In this document: positions 35,278 to 44,148 of the stretch, piece after piece | How the letters are laid out: every line of letters begins with the position of its first letter | Position numbering within the stretch: the first letter of the stretch is position 1 | Origin: an uncultured Bacilli bacterium | GTDB lineage: Bacteria > Bacillota_I > Bacilli_A > RF39 > UBA660 | Length of the DNA: 64,000 nt | Direction: 5' to 3' | Assembly (NCBI GenBank): GCA_934168275.1 | Contig: CAKPNA010000007.1 | Coordinates: 5,993 to 69,992 of the forward strand | The notes under the pieces: model-generated | What the model was told of the DNA's origin: nothing | What the model saw: only the letters and a program-made list of their open reading frames with translations | The model's database searches: none | Program-made: the position numbers and the translations under genes

Positions 35278-36741
35278 ATGAAAAAAATACAAAACATAAA
35301 TATTACTGAAGAAGATGGAAGTTCATCAAACGAAACTAAAAGTCGCTTTAAAGAATACTTACTTAGGTTAAAGCTTAAAAGAAAACCATCAACTACTCCC
35401 AAAGAAGAACCACCTAAAAAAACTAAACTAACTACTATAGGGGGAATACTTCTTCAACCAAACATTGTAAATGAAAAGAAACCTAAAGTAGTTAAACCTA
35501 AAAAGATAATTATCAACCCCCCAATAATTGATTTTAGTAAGAGTGATACACAAAAAAAGAATATTGACAAACAAAGAGCAGTTGAAACTCCTAAAAAAGA
35601 AAGTGTTAAAACTAATCAACAAGTAAATCCTATTTCAAAAGAAGAAATTATTAACAAACCTAAAGAAAAAATAGATTATTTAAATAATCAAATAGTAAAT
35701 AAAATTAAGAAAAGATTAGTCAAATACTTAGATGAAATAGAAATGCTAGAAAGTGAATTATATGTTATCAATACGATATCTAAAGATGAAGCAACAATAG
35801 AGGAACTAAATAAAACTAAAGCTAAAGTAAATGCCTTAATAAATAAAATAAATAGTTTAAAAGAAAAATACAAATTAATAAAAAACTATGTTGATAACGA
35901 ATTATTTATTGATGATAAAGATGATTTCTTAGATGAAGATATTGATTATCTAAAACAGCTAGCCACTAGTGCCGAAATAGGAAAGAATAAATCGACAATA
36001 AAGAAAATAAAAGAATATAAACTATTATCTCTCGAGTTAGATGTTATTGAAGCCAAAGTAAAAGATCTAAACAATATTAAAGAAAAGAAAAAAGAAGAAT
36101 TAAATCTAAGAGATGACAATTATCAAAAACTATTAGATACTTATATAAATAATCGAACTATTTCTGAACAATGTCAGAAAGTGATGGCTGAGCAAGAAAA
36201 AGCATTAGCTAGCATTAATATTAATGACATTGAGGCAATAACTAATACTACAACAAGACTAGTTGGAATGGGAGAAGTATTTAGAAGTGGCCTAAGATAT
36301 ATAGGTACAGTAATGAATCCATTTAAATATACTAGAAATGGCATTGCCCAAAGTACCATTTTAGCAAAAAGATTAGTAGACAATGCTCTTAATAATGTTC
36401 ACATGGAAACAAGAACTAAAATATCATACCAGGCAACAGACTATTCATATGAAATAGATCAATGCCTAAATGAATTAGAATACCTATCTAGCACCATTGA
36501 TAAATCACTAGAAGACATAACATATTTAAAAAATAGATATATAAGTGAATTAATAAAATATAAATATCGAGTGCCAAAAATAGCAAAAACGTATCAAGAT
36601 ATTATCAAATTAGAAAACTTATTATTATCAAATAAACGAAAAACTCAAATGATGATTAACAAGACTAATAATTTAGAATTAGCTAATAAAAATAAACTAA
36701 TAAAAGTAAAAAAGTTAAATAATCAAGAACAAAATAAATAA
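35278..36741 (+). CDS. Unknown coiled-coil protein
   Basis: 487 residues, not recognised. Residues 1-130 are basic, Pro- and Lys-rich and probably disordered; about 140-340 are heptad-type coiled coil; about 345-395 hold a less charged segment (LVGMGEVFRSGLRYIGTVMN, then PFKYTRNGIAQSTILAKRLV) that could touch membrane or protein; the end is again helical and Lys-rich. A Met 13 codons upstream is rejected because GGAAGTG fits the ATG at 35278. Own promoter. No function can be assigned. Confidence 0.7.
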   Translation: MKKIQNINITEEDGSSSNETKSRFKEYLLRLKLKRKPSTTPKEEPPKKTKLTTIGGILLQPNIVNEKKPKVVKPKKIIINPPIIDFSKSDTQKKNIDKQRAVETPKKESVKTNQQVNPISKEEIINKPKEKIDYLNNQIVNKIKKRLVKYLDEIEMLESELYVINTISKDEATIEELNKTKAKVNALINKINSLKEKYKLIKNYVDNELFIDDKDDFLDEDIDYLKQLATSAEIGKNKSTIKKIKEYKLLSLELDVIEAKVKDLNNIKEKKKEELNLRDDNYQKLLDTYINNRTISEQCQKVMAEQEKALASININDIEAITNTTTRLVGMGEVFRSGLRYIGTVMNPFKYTRNGIAQSTILAKRLVDNALNNVHMETRTKISYQATDYSYEIDQCLNELEYLSSTIDKSLEDITYLKNRYISELIKYKYRVPKIAKTYQDIIKLENLLLSNKRKTQMMINKTNNLELANKNKLIKVKKLNNQEQNK

Positions 36742-36745
36742 AAAA

Positions 36746-36756
36746 TATAATATAAT
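36746..36756 (+). promoter_or_regulatory. -10 region of ldh
   Basis: Two overlapping TATAAT hexamers (36746-36751 and 36751-36756); no clear -35. Confidence 0.4.
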
Positions 36757-36781
36757 AGACAAAAAAGGATGATGAATAAAT

Positions 36782-37690
36782 ATGAGAAACAAAATAGTTA
36801 TAATAGGTTGTGGTAATGTTGGTATGAGTTACGCTTATGCCTTAATGAATCAAAGGACTAATGTTCATGAATTAGCTTTAATTGATATAAATGAAAAGAA
36901 AGTTAAAGGAGAAGTTAGCGATTTAAACCATTGCCTAGCTTTTGCACCAAGTAAAATTAAGGTAAAAGTTGGAACCTATGAAGATTGTGCCGATGCTAGT
37001 ATTGTATGTTTAGCAGCAGGTGTTAATCAAAACCCCGGTGAAAGTAGAGTAGATCTTATCAATAAAAACAGTATAATATTCAAAAGTATTATTGATAAAG
37101 TTATGGCTACAAACTTTAATGGAATATTTTTAGTAGCCACTAATCCATTAGATGCTATGACATATCTAACATGGAAGTATTCTAAACTACCACCACAACA
37201 AGTAATAGGTAGTGGCACAAGTCTAGATACTGCTAGACTAAGATACTTACTAGGAGAAAAATTAAATATTAATCCCCATAATATTCATGCCTATGTAATA
37301 GGAGAACATGGTGATTCAGAGTTTGTCCCATGGACTAATACCTCAGTAGGCTTAAAAAAAATATCTAATTATTTAACTAATTATGAATTAGATGAAATAT
37401 ATGTAAATGTCCGTGATGCTGCTTATGAAATAATAGAAAACAAGGGGTCAACATGTTATGGAATAGGTATGTGCTTAGTAGGTATAACTAATGCTATCTT
37501 AGGAGATGAAAATAGTATTATAACTGTATCTACTTATGATAAAGAGAATGATATATATATAAGTTTACCAACCACTGTAAATAGAAGAGGTGCTAGTTCA
37601 ATAACATATTTTGAATTAACTCAAGAAGAACAAGAAAAGTTAAATAATTCCGTTAAAACAATTAAAGAAACAATATCTAAAATAAAATAG
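36782..37690 (+). CDS. ldh: L-lactate dehydrogenase
   Basis: 302 residues. Rossmann motif GCGNVGMSYAYA at the N-terminus, catalytic His176 in GEHGDS, Asp149 in SLDTARLR. Gln83 and Arg89 in NQNPGESRVDL are the pyruvate-type residues, separating it from malate dehydrogenase. It reduces pyruvate to L-lactate with NADH, regenerating NAD during fermentation alongside PflB. AAAAGGATG SD. Terminator follows directly. Confidence 0.94.
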   Translation: MRNKIVIIGCGNVGMSYAYALMNQRTNVHELALIDINEKKVKGEVSDLNHCLAFAPSKIKVKVGTYEDCADASIVCLAAGVNQNPGESRVDLINKNSIIFKSIIDKVMATNFNGIFLVATNPLDAMTYLTWKYSKLPPQQVIGSGTSLDTARLRYLLGEKLNINPHNIHAYVIGEHGDSEFVPWTNTSVGLKKISNYLTNYELDEIYVNVRDAAYEIIENKGSTCYGIGMCLVGITNAILGDENSIITVSTYDKENDIYISLPTTVNRRGASSITYFELTQEEQEKLNNSVKTIKETISKIK

Positions 37691-37716
37691 GCTTAGAAAC
37701 ACACTAAGTCTTTTTC
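37689..37716 (+). terminator. Intrinsic terminator of ldh
   Basis: GGCTTAG (37690-37696) / CTAAGTC (37704-37710) with one G-T pair, then TTTTT. The stem begins on the stop codon. Confidence 0.75.
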
Positions 37717-37737
37717 TATGTAAATAAACAAAAATTA

Positions 37738-37766
37738 TTGAAAGATAGCCAAACATATGATATAAT
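37738..37766 (+). promoter_or_regulatory. Promoter of the DUF1292 gene pair
   Basis: TTGAAA (37738-37743), 17-bp spacer, TGATATAAT (TATAAT 37761-37766). A hairpin GGTAG-N5-CTACC (37780-37794) directly precedes the AGGAGG. Confidence 0.75.
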
Positions 37767-37809
37767 CTACATATAGTAGGGTAGTATATCTACCAATAGG
37801 AGGACAGAA

Positions 37810-38070
37810 ATGAGTAATAAAACAATAAAATTAGTTGATGAACATAATATCAATAGAGAGGCTAAAATAATAACAATGATTGAGTATGAAGGAACAGAAT
37901 ATGTTGTATATTCAATAGATAGAGATGAAGAAAATGCCAATATCTTTGTTTCAAAATTAGTAAAAGAAGGCGACCATTTACTATTAGATGAAATACAAAG
38001 TACTGATGTTAAAGAAAAAATTGATAATGTGGTTAAAGAAATGATTAAATTACCACTAGAACAGGAGTAA
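37810..38070 (+). CDS. DUF1292 family protein
   Basis: 86 residues. Matches the DUF1292 (YrzB-like) pattern: a short beta domain with ITMIEYEGTEYVVYS and NIFVSKLV, acidic overall. In Bacilli members are small cytoplasmic proteins often near Holliday-junction resolvase YrrK genes, function unknown; here the partner is a tail-anchored repeat protein five bases downstream, so the context differs. AGGAGG SD; a hairpin just upstream may affect ribosome access. Confidence 0.75.
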   Translation: MSNKTIKLVDEHNINREAKIITMIEYEGTEYVVYSIDRDEENANIFVSKLVKEGDHLLLDEIQSTDVKEKIDNVVKEMIKLPLEQE

Positions 38071-38075
38071 GCAAT

Positions 38076-39320
38076 ATGAATAACGAAATTAAATTAAAAA
38101 ATGGAGCAATTATAAAATTAATTGATAAAGATATTACCGGAGAACAACACATGGATGTCAAGAAAACATATGTTGCCACTACTAAAAAAGAAATAGTTGC
38201 TAAAGGTATAAAATATTATCAAGATAAATTAAATAGTGTTGTTATGGATAAACCTGAAGTTGAAAGTATTGATATAACTCCTATCATGAATGTTTCAATG
38301 ACAGAAGTTCCTCCGGTAGTTGAAGAAACAGTATCTTCACAATTACCAAAAGTTGATAATACTATTCCAAACACTGTAGAAGAGACAAAAGATGAAATGC
38401 CAACTGTTGAAGAAATAACTAAGCAAGCTCCTCTATATACAGAAGAACCTGTTAAAGCAGAAATAGAAAGTGTACCTGAAACTCCTACTACATTAGAACA
38501 AGATACACCATATAGTGTTCCAACTGAAGAACAACCAACTTCAACTCCTTTAGCAGAAGAACCATTCTTTAATACAATGAATATAACACTACCAAGTGAA
38601 GGATTAACAAGTAGTGTAGAACCTATACCAACACCTAAACCTAGTGTTGAACCAATACCCGAAGTTAATTCTATGGCTAGTGCTATGCCTGAAACCCCAT
38701 TAGAAGCCCCATCACTTCCTAATGAAGAACCAAAAGTAGAAAGTGTTGAAACTCCTGCCGAACCATTAAACTTTAATATACCAACTGAATCTGTTGTTCC
38801 AACACCAATGCCTATGCCGGGAGATCAAGAACATCCTATTCCAACTCCTCTAGCAGAAGAACCATTCTTTAATACGATGAATATAACATTACCAAGTGAA
38901 GGGTTAAAAAGCAGTACAGAATCTACACCAACGCCTGAACCAATTATCAACACATCTGTGGATACACCTAATCCATTTAGTAGCATCAATGTTGAAGCAG
39001 AGACTCCAACAGTTGAACCTATATCACTAGGAAACCAAGAACCTGTTGTCTTTGACGCTTCTAAAGAAAATAATTTATTAAATGCCTTATCAGATAAGAC
39101 TGTTGAAGCAAGCAATAAAGCCATGCTATTAAATAATGACTCTTTAAATAACGTTCGCGATTTTGGTGAAGAACCAGCTAAAGTAAACTATCAACCGAAT
39201 GTTAGAAAAGCCGGATTTGTTAATAGTAAATTGTTAACCGTAATAAGTATCCTATTTTTCTTAGCGAGTTGTGGATTCTTAGTATATGAAATATTTAACT
39301 TTATAAATGCTAAAAAATAA
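38076..39320 (+). CDS. Tail-anchored protein with Pro/Glu-rich repeats
   Basis: 414 residues, not recognised. Residues 1-70 form a small charged domain (IIKLIDKDITGEQHMDVKKTYVATTKKEIVAKG). About 70-370 are low-complexity, rich in Pro, Glu, Thr and Ser, and contain two near-identical copies of a segment with PLAEEPFFNTMNITLPSEGL, 100 residues apart. A single membrane helix at about 390-410 (VISILFFLASCGFLVYEIF) ends the chain, so most of the protein is cytoplasmic if tail-anchored. SD is weak (AGGAG). Cotranscribed with the DUF1292 gene. Confidence 0.7.
   Translation: MNNEIKLKNGAIIKLIDKDITGEQHMDVKKTYVATTKKEIVAKGIKYYQDKLNSVVMDKPEVESIDITPIMNVSMTEVPPVVEETVSSQLPKVDNTIPNTVEETKDEMPTVEEITKQAPLYTEEPVKAEIESVPETPTTLEQDTPYSVPTEEQPTSTPLAEEPFFNTMNITLPSEGLTSSVEPIPTPKPSVEPIPEVNSMASAMPETPLEAPSLPNEEPKVESVETPAEPLNFNIPTESVVPTPMPMPGDQEHPIPTPLAEEPFFNTMNITLPSEGLKSSTESTPTPEPIINTSVDTPNPFSSINVEAETPTVEPISLGNQEPVVFDASKENNLLNALSDKTVEASNKAMLLNNDSLNNVRDFGEEPAKVNYQPNVRKAGFVNSKLLTVISILFFLASCGFLVYEIFNFINAKK
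38541..38938 (+). repeat. Pair of ~98-bp direct repeats in frame
   Basis: Copies at 38541-38638 and 38841-38938, exactly 300 bp apart, nearly identical over the first 70 bases with mostly synonymous differences. Confidence 0.8.
38944..38964 (-). promoter_or_regulatory. DnaA-box-like 21-bp motif inside the repeat-protein gene
   Basis: On the minus strand TATCCACA-GATG-TGTTGATAA, identical at all 21 positions to the plus-strand site at 53072. Confidence 0.45.
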
Positions 39321-39321
39321 T

Positions 39322-39354
39322 AAAAAGTGCCAGATACATAATCTGACATTTTTT
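39322..39354. terminator. Bidirectional terminator between the repeat-protein gene and queH
   Basis: TGCCAGAT (39328-39335) / ATCTGACA (39341-39348) with one mismatch, A run on the left and T run on the right. Confidence 0.65.
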
Positions 39355-39415
39355 ATACCATATAATTCAATTATTTTAGATATTTACACTATATAGCAAA
39401 CGAGTTTATTAGACA

Positions 39416-40021
39416 TTAATCGTCAATTTTGTTTCTAATTGAGTAAATACAACCACAATAATCTTGTCGATATAAGTTGTATTGTTTTGATAAAACAATT
39501 GAATGTTTATATCCTTCTTCTTTTTTAAAATCGGAATACAACCATTTTACATTATATATATCCATAAGTTCTTTACCAATACTATTAATTACTTGACTAT
39601 TTTTGTATGGACTAACAGTTAATGTTGTACAAAAATAATCAAAGTTATTTATACTAGCTAGTTTAGCAGTTTTCTCAAGTCTTAACCTAAAACATTTAAG
39701 ACATCTAGCGCCACCTTCTTTTTCATTTTCTAAACCATTAATACATTCTTCATATACATCATTATCATAATCACAATCCATTATTTTAATACCACAATCT
39801 AGCTGTTTAATAAAATTAATCTGTTCTTGTTTTCTCTTTTCATACTCTTGGATAGGACTTATATTAGGATTATAATAAAAAATAGTAATATCAAAATAGT
39901 CTTTTAAAACACTAATAACATGACTACTACAAGGAGCACAACAACTATGCAATAAAATACTATGCTTTTTATCAAAAACAGCAACCTCATTTTTAAATAA
40001 ATTATTATAATTTTCTTTCAT
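39416..40021 (-). CDS. queH: Epoxyqueuosine reductase QueH
   Basis: 201 residues. QueH (formerly DUF208) carries out the last step of queuosine synthesis on tRNA. The Cys-rich core is complete: HSCCAPCSS with Cys27, Cys28 and Cys31, then GARCLKCFRLRL and the end DYCGC, which bind iron-sulphur and a second metal. Start codons GTG (40030), ATG (40027) and ATG (40021) are possible; GTGAT fits the last. The -10 hexamer ends at 40039, so the leader is only about 10 bases. Confidence 0.93.
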   Translation of the reverse strand: MKENYNNLFKNEVAVFDKKHSILLHSCCAPCSSHVISVLKDYFDITIFYYNPNISPIQEYEKRKQEQINFIKQLDCGIKIMDCDYDNDVYEECINGLENEKEGGARCLKCFRLRLEKTAKLASINNFDYFCTTLTVSPYKNSQVINSIGKELMDIYNVKWLYSDFKKEEGYKHSIVLSKQYNLYRQDYCGCIYSIRNKIDD

Positions 40022-40038
40022 ATACATCACAATGACAT

Positions 40039-40047
40039 ATTATACCA
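40039..40047 (-). promoter_or_regulatory. Extended -10 promoter of queH
   Basis: Minus strand TGGTATAAT (40047-40039), no good -35; places the transcript start within about 12 bases of the start codons. Confidence 0.5.
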
Positions 40048-40075
40048 CAAATTAAATATTATTTATTATAGTTTA

Positions 40076-40104
40076 TTTACAAAGAAGAAAAAACTTGTTA
40101 AAAT
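40076..40104 (+). promoter_or_regulatory. Promoter of the thioredoxin-fold gene and trmL
   Basis: TTTACA (40076-40081), 17-bp spacer, TAAAAT (40099-40104) preceded by TGT. Confidence 0.65.
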
Positions 40105-40125
40105 TAATTACGTAAAGGAGATAAT

Positions 40126-40647
40126 ATGAAGAAAAATAATGGAAGGGAAATACCACTAAAAAACTATATAATATTAGGCTTAGTAATACTATTAACACTA
40201 GGTATAGTTTACTATTTTTATCTATGGTATATAACTTATGAAGAAAGTAAACTAAATGAAACAATAATGGATAGATATCTAGAAGTAATAAATTATAATG
40301 AATTAAATGATTATATAGTAGAAAACAGAAATGCTATGATATATACATCTGTTTTAGAAGACAATAATATTAGAAAGTTTGAAATTAAATTTAAAAATAT
40401 TGTTGTTAAAAATGCTCTAAAAGATAAAATCTTGTATATGGATATGACAGATATTTTTAAAGACAAGATAAAGTATACCGAATTAAGAAATTCATATCAA
40501 ATAAATAATTATAATATTACTAATGTTCCATGTATCTTAGTATTTAAAGATGCTAAATTAGTAGATATATATTCTATTAAAGATAATGATTATAATACTG
40601 ATAATGTATTAAATTATATTATAGATAACGAGATGAGTATTGAATGA
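40126..40647 (+). CDS. Membrane-anchored thioredoxin-fold-like protein without CxxC
   Basis: 173 residues. One N-terminal membrane helix (about 13-34) and an external domain. The ITNVPCILVFKDAKLVDIY segment (132-149) resembles the cis-Pro strand of thioredoxins (vPt..vFk.Gk.v), but Pro135 is followed by Cys136 and no CxxC is found, so redox activity by the usual route is unlikely. Not recognised as a named family. AAAGGAG SD. Its stop overlaps the trmL start (ATGA). Confidence 0.6.
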   Translation: MKKNNGREIPLKNYIILGLVILLTLGIVYYFYLWYITYEESKLNETIMDRYLEVINYNELNDYIVENRNAMIYTSVLEDNNIRKFEIKFKNIVVKNALKDKILYMDMTDIFKDKIKYTELRNSYQINNYNITNVPCILVFKDAKLVDIYSIKDNDYNTDNVLNYIIDNEMSIE

Positions 40648-41153
40648 TAAATATAGTATTATACGAACCGGAAATACCAACAAATACCGGAAACATTATG
40701 CGAACATGTGCTGCCACTAATGCCCATTTACACTTAATCGAACCACTAGGATTTAAATTAGATGAAAAGAGTATTAAAAGAAGTGGCGTAAACTATATTG
40801 ATAAAGTAGTTTATACTGTATATAAAGACTTTGATGATTTCTTAAGTAAAAATAAAGGTGAGTTCTATTTCTTTACTAGATATGGAAATCATCCTCATAC
40901 AGATTTTGATTTTTCTGACACAACTAAAGATATTTATCTATTTTTTGGGAAAGAAAGTACCGGAATACCTAAGCAGATTTTAAGAAACTACTTACCTAGA
41001 TGTGCTAGAATTCCAACAACTGACAATGTAAGAAGCCTAAATTTATCAAATTGTGTAGCTTTAGTATTATACGAAGTATTAAGACAACAAGACTATCCCA
41101 GCTTACTAAGAACTGAACCATTTAAAGGAGAAGATTGGTTATTGAAAGACTAG
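40644..41153 (+). CDS. trmL: tRNA (cytidine(34)-2'-O)-methyltransferase TrmL
   Basis: 169 residues, compact SPOUT methyltransferase without extra domains. Motifs EPEIPTNTGNIMRTCAAT, LFFGKESTGIP and the trefoil-knot segment RSLNLSNCVALVLYEVLRQ match TrmL, which methylates the wobble base of tRNA-Leu isoacceptors. Coupled to the upstream membrane protein gene. The TAG stop lies in the loop of the terminator. Confidence 0.93.
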   Translation: MINIVLYEPEIPTNTGNIMRTCAATNAHLHLIEPLGFKLDEKSIKRSGVNYIDKVVYTVYKDFDDFLSKNKGEFYFFTRYGNHPHTDFDFSDTTKDIYLFFGKESTGIPKQILRNYLPRCARIPTTDNVRSLNLSNCVALVLYEVLRQQDYPSLLRTEPFKGEDWLLKD

Positions 41154-41162
41154 TCTTTTTTC
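41145..41162 (+). terminator. Intrinsic terminator of trmL with the stop in its loop
   Basis: AAAGA (41145-41149) / TCTTT (41154-41158), 4-base loop CTAG that includes the stop, then a T run. Confidence 0.55.
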
Positions 41163-41244
41163 ACGTCAATGTTAACTAACTAATATCTTTACAAACAATA
41201 TTCCCTTTGCTAAAATTATCTTAATGTTAAGCCTAATAATATTT

Positions 41245-41274
41245 TTGCAATAAAGCAGTTAAATATGGTATAAT
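41245..41274 (+). promoter_or_regulatory. Promoter of the DUF951-abgT-ychF-rlmB-sigH run
   Basis: TTGCAA (41245-41250), 18-bp spacer, TGGTATAAT (TATAAT 41269-41274). No clear terminator is seen before the one at 45.8 kb. Confidence 0.7.
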
Positions 41275-41300
41275 AGAATATATTTAAGGAGGTCGAATTA

Positions 41301-41486
41301 ATGAAAGTTGATTATAAACTAAATGATATTGTCATTATGAAAAAACCTCACCCATGTGGAAGCAATAAATGGCAAATAGTAAGAGTAGGAGCCGACATAA
41401 AAATTAAATGTTTAAATTGTGGACGCACTATTATGTTAGAAAGAGTAGAATTTAATAAAAAGATAAAAAAGGTGGTTATTGAATGA
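41301..41486 (+). CDS. DUF951 family protein (YyzM-like)
   Basis: 61 residues. The family pattern KKPHPCGSNKW.I.RVGADIKIKCLNCGR is complete, with Cys residues at HPCG and CLNCG that may bind zinc. In B. subtilis the homologue YyzM lies next to yyaF (ychF); here ychF is one gene further on, so the link is conserved despite the inserted transporter. Function unknown. AAGGAGG SD. Overlaps the next start by ATGA. Confidence 0.85.
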   Translation: MKVDYKLNDIVIMKKPHPCGSNKWQIVRVGADIKIKCLNCGRTIMLERVEFNKKIKKVVIE

Positions 41487-43021
41487 AAAAGAAAAATATA
41501 AAACTGCACCCTGCTTTAGTATTATTGTTCTTAACAGTATTTATCATGATACTAAGTAGTATTGGTAGTATTCTTCACTTAGAAACAAGTTATTATACAG
41601 TAAACTCTGTCACAGGTTCGTTAGAAAGAAATATTGTAACTATTAAGAACTTATTTAATCGTACAGGTATTCAATATTGGATTAGTAATATGATTCCTAA
41701 CTTCATTAATTTTGCCCCACTAGGTACAATTATCGTTGGCTTAATGGGAGTAGGTGTTGCCTATAAGTCAGGCTTCCTAAACGCACTATTCAAATTAATA
41801 AGTAAGAAAGTACCAAAAAAAGTAATAACTTTCTTAGTAGTATTAATAGGTATTATCTCATCAATGTTTTTTGAAACTGCTTATGTCATTATAATACCAC
41901 TATCAGCAATATTATTTATGAATATTGGGAGACACCCTTCCGGAGGAATATGTGCCTCATATGCCGGAATAACATTTGGCTATGGTGCTAATATAATTGT
42001 TAATGGACTAGACAGTATACTATTAAAATATACTCAAACAGCCACAACAATTCTCGATCAAACATACACAGTAAGTACTTGGGGCAATATTATATTAACT
42101 ATTATTAGTACCTTTGTATTAGCCTATGTTGGAATGATTATTACTGAGAAGTTCATCGTTGCTAAACTAGGAAGATATACACCAAGTGAAGAGGAAGAAG
42201 AAAGTATAAGCAAAGAAATAACTAAAAAAGAAACTAAAGGTGTTATAATTTCATTGTTAACAATATTATTAACATCATTAGTATTACTATATTGTCTAAT
42301 ACCAGGATTACCATTCTCAGGCTTATTACTAGATTTAAAAGTAGATGGTTATCTAAATCAACTATTCGGTACAACATCATACTTTAATCAAGGTTCGGTA
42401 TTTATCTTTAGTGCCGTATTGATATTAGCAGGACTAGTATATGGTATGAGAGTAAAAACAATTAAAAATAATCGTGATTTAGTTAATGGTATGAGTTATT
42501 ATTTAAATAGTTTCTCATCAATAATAGTCTTAATCTTCTTTGCCTCACAACTATGCGCAATATTTAAAGAAACAAATATCGGAGTATTTATCACAGTATC
42601 TCTTACTGAACTATTAGAAAACTTAAACCTAACAGGCTTATTACTAATTGTTGTATCGTTTATAATTATAATAATATCAACAATATTTGTTCCAAAATCC
42701 TCTACTAAATGGGCAATTATGTCACCGGTAATCGTACCACAATTCATGCGTAGTTCGTTCTCACCAGAGTTTGCCCAAGCCGTATATCGAGCAGCTGATA
42801 GTGCCATCAAAGGAATATCACCATTCTTTACATACTTTGCCATCTTAATTGGCTTCTTACAAATATATAATAAAAAAAAGAATGATGTTATAACAATAAC
42901 TGACGCTATGGGATTAATGACTCCATACACAATAGCCTTTACAATTACATGGTTATTGATTATACTAGGATTTTATATTATTGGCCTACCTATCGGTATC
43001 GATGTAAGACCAATGTTATAA
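41483..43021 (+). CDS. AbgT-family transporter
   Basis: 512 residues, about 11-13 membrane segments. AbgT proteins import p-aminobenzoyl-glutamate or export sulphonamides. Family blocks are HPALVLLFLT near the start, FAPLGTIIVGLMGVGVAYKSG, and the conserved C-terminal hairpin STKWAIMSPVIVPQFM...SPEFAQAVYRAADS. Substrate is not readable. Inserted between DUF951 and ychF, coupled to the former by ATGA. SD AAGGTGG overlaps the end of DUF951. Confidence 0.88.
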   Translation: MKKKNIKLHPALVLLFLTVFIMILSSIGSILHLETSYYTVNSVTGSLERNIVTIKNLFNRTGIQYWISNMIPNFINFAPLGTIIVGLMGVGVAYKSGFLNALFKLISKKVPKKVITFLVVLIGIISSMFFETAYVIIIPLSAILFMNIGRHPSGGICASYAGITFGYGANIIVNGLDSILLKYTQTATTILDQTYTVSTWGNIILTIISTFVLAYVGMIITEKFIVAKLGRYTPSEEEEESISKEITKKETKGVIISLLTILLTSLVLLYCLIPGLPFSGLLLDLKVDGYLNQLFGTTSYFNQGSVFIFSAVLILAGLVYGMRVKTIKNNRDLVNGMSYYLNSFSSIIVLIFFASQLCAIFKETNIGVFITVSLTELLENLNLTGLLLIVVSFIIIIISTIFVPKSSTKWAIMSPVIVPQFMRSSFSPEFAQAVYRAADSAIKGISPFFTYFAILIGFLQIYNKKKNDVITITDAMGLMTPYTIAFTITWLLIILGFYIIGLPIGIDVRPML

Positions 43022-43041
43022 TAAAGAAAGGAAGTAATAAA

Positions 43042-44142
43042 ATGAGTTTAACTGCCGGAATAGTCGGTTTACCTAACGTTGGTAAATCAACTCTATTTAA
43101 CGCAATTACCAAAAAACATATTTTAGCGGCCAATTATCCATTTGCCACTATTGACCCTAATGTTGGTGTAGTTACTGTTCCTGATAAAAGAATGTTAACA
43201 CTAGAAAACATGTACACACCAGAAAGAACAATACCAACAACCTATGAATTTACTGATATTGCTGGATTAGTAAAAGGAGCCTCTAAAGGAGAAGGACTAG
43301 GAAACAAATTCTTATCTCATATTAGAGAAGTAGATGCTGTTGTAGAAGTAGTTCGCTGCTTTGAAGATACAAATATAATTCACGTAGATGGTAATGTTGA
43401 TCCAATCAGAGATATAGAAATAATAAATGTTGAATTAATCTTATCAGACTTAGAAATTATTGATAATAGAATTAATCGTATTGGTAAGAAAGCCACTATG
43501 ACTAAAAATAAAGATGAGTTAAAAGAAATAGAATTACTAAATAAGTTAAAAACAGCCTTTGAGCAAAATATTCCTGCTAGAAAATTAGATTTAGATGATG
43601 ATGAAAAGTTTATCTTAAAATCATTTAATCTAATAACAATGAAACCTATAATTTATGTTGCTAATGTCAAAGAATCAGATCTTAATAATGGTGGAAATAC
43701 TTATGTTGAACAAGTCAAAGAATATGCTAAAAAAGAAAATAGTGAAGTAGTAATGATTTGTGCTAAAGTAGAAAGTGAATTAGCCGAACTAGAAGAGGAA
43801 GAAAAAGAATTATTTTTACAAGAACTAGGAATCCCTGAATCAGGACTAGACCAATTAATTAAAAAAACTTATTCATTATTAGGACTTGCCACATACTTTA
43901 CAGTAGGTTCTGATGAAGTTAAAGCCTGGACATTTAAATTAGGTATGAAAGCACCCGAATGTGCTGGCCTAATCCACTCTGACTTTGAAAAAGGCTTTAT
44001 TAAAGCTGAAGTAATGAGTTATGATGATTTAATCGAATGTGGTAGTGAAAAAGAAGTAAGAGAAAAAGGAAAAATGCGTCTTGAAGGGAGGGACTACATT
44101 ATGAGTGATGGAGATATCTGTCATTTCAGATTTAATGTATAA
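43042..44142 (+). CDS. ychF: Redox-regulated ATPase YchF (Obg family)
   Basis: 366 residues. GIVGLPNVGKST (G1), DIAGLVKGASKGEGLGN (G3 region), a coiled-coil insertion and the C-terminal TGS domain ending in MSDGDICHFRFNV. YchF/OLA1 proteins prefer ATP to GTP and act in translation or stress signalling. The frame opens 31 codons upstream inside abgT, but AAAGGAAG fits the ATG at 43042 and the protein then starts as in other species (MSLTAGIVGLPNVG). Confidence 0.96.
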   Translation: MSLTAGIVGLPNVGKSTLFNAITKKHILAANYPFATIDPNVGVVTVPDKRMLTLENMYTPERTIPTTYEFTDIAGLVKGASKGEGLGNKFLSHIREVDAVVEVVRCFEDTNIIHVDGNVDPIRDIEIINVELILSDLEIIDNRINRIGKKATMTKNKDELKEIELLNKLKTAFEQNIPARKLDLDDDEKFILKSFNLITMKPIIYVANVKESDLNNGGNTYVEQVKEYAKKENSEVVMICAKVESELAELEEEEKELFLQELGIPESGLDQLIKKTYSLLGLATYFTVGSDEVKAWTFKLGMKAPECAGLIHSDFEKGFIKAEVMSYDDLIECGSEKEVREKGKMRLEGRDYIMSDGDICHFRFNV

Positions 44143-44148
44143 GTAGTT

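Noticed and set aside
36782..37690. Malate dehydrogenase
   Set aside because: Gln83 in the substrate loop is the lactate-type residue; malate enzymes have Arg there.
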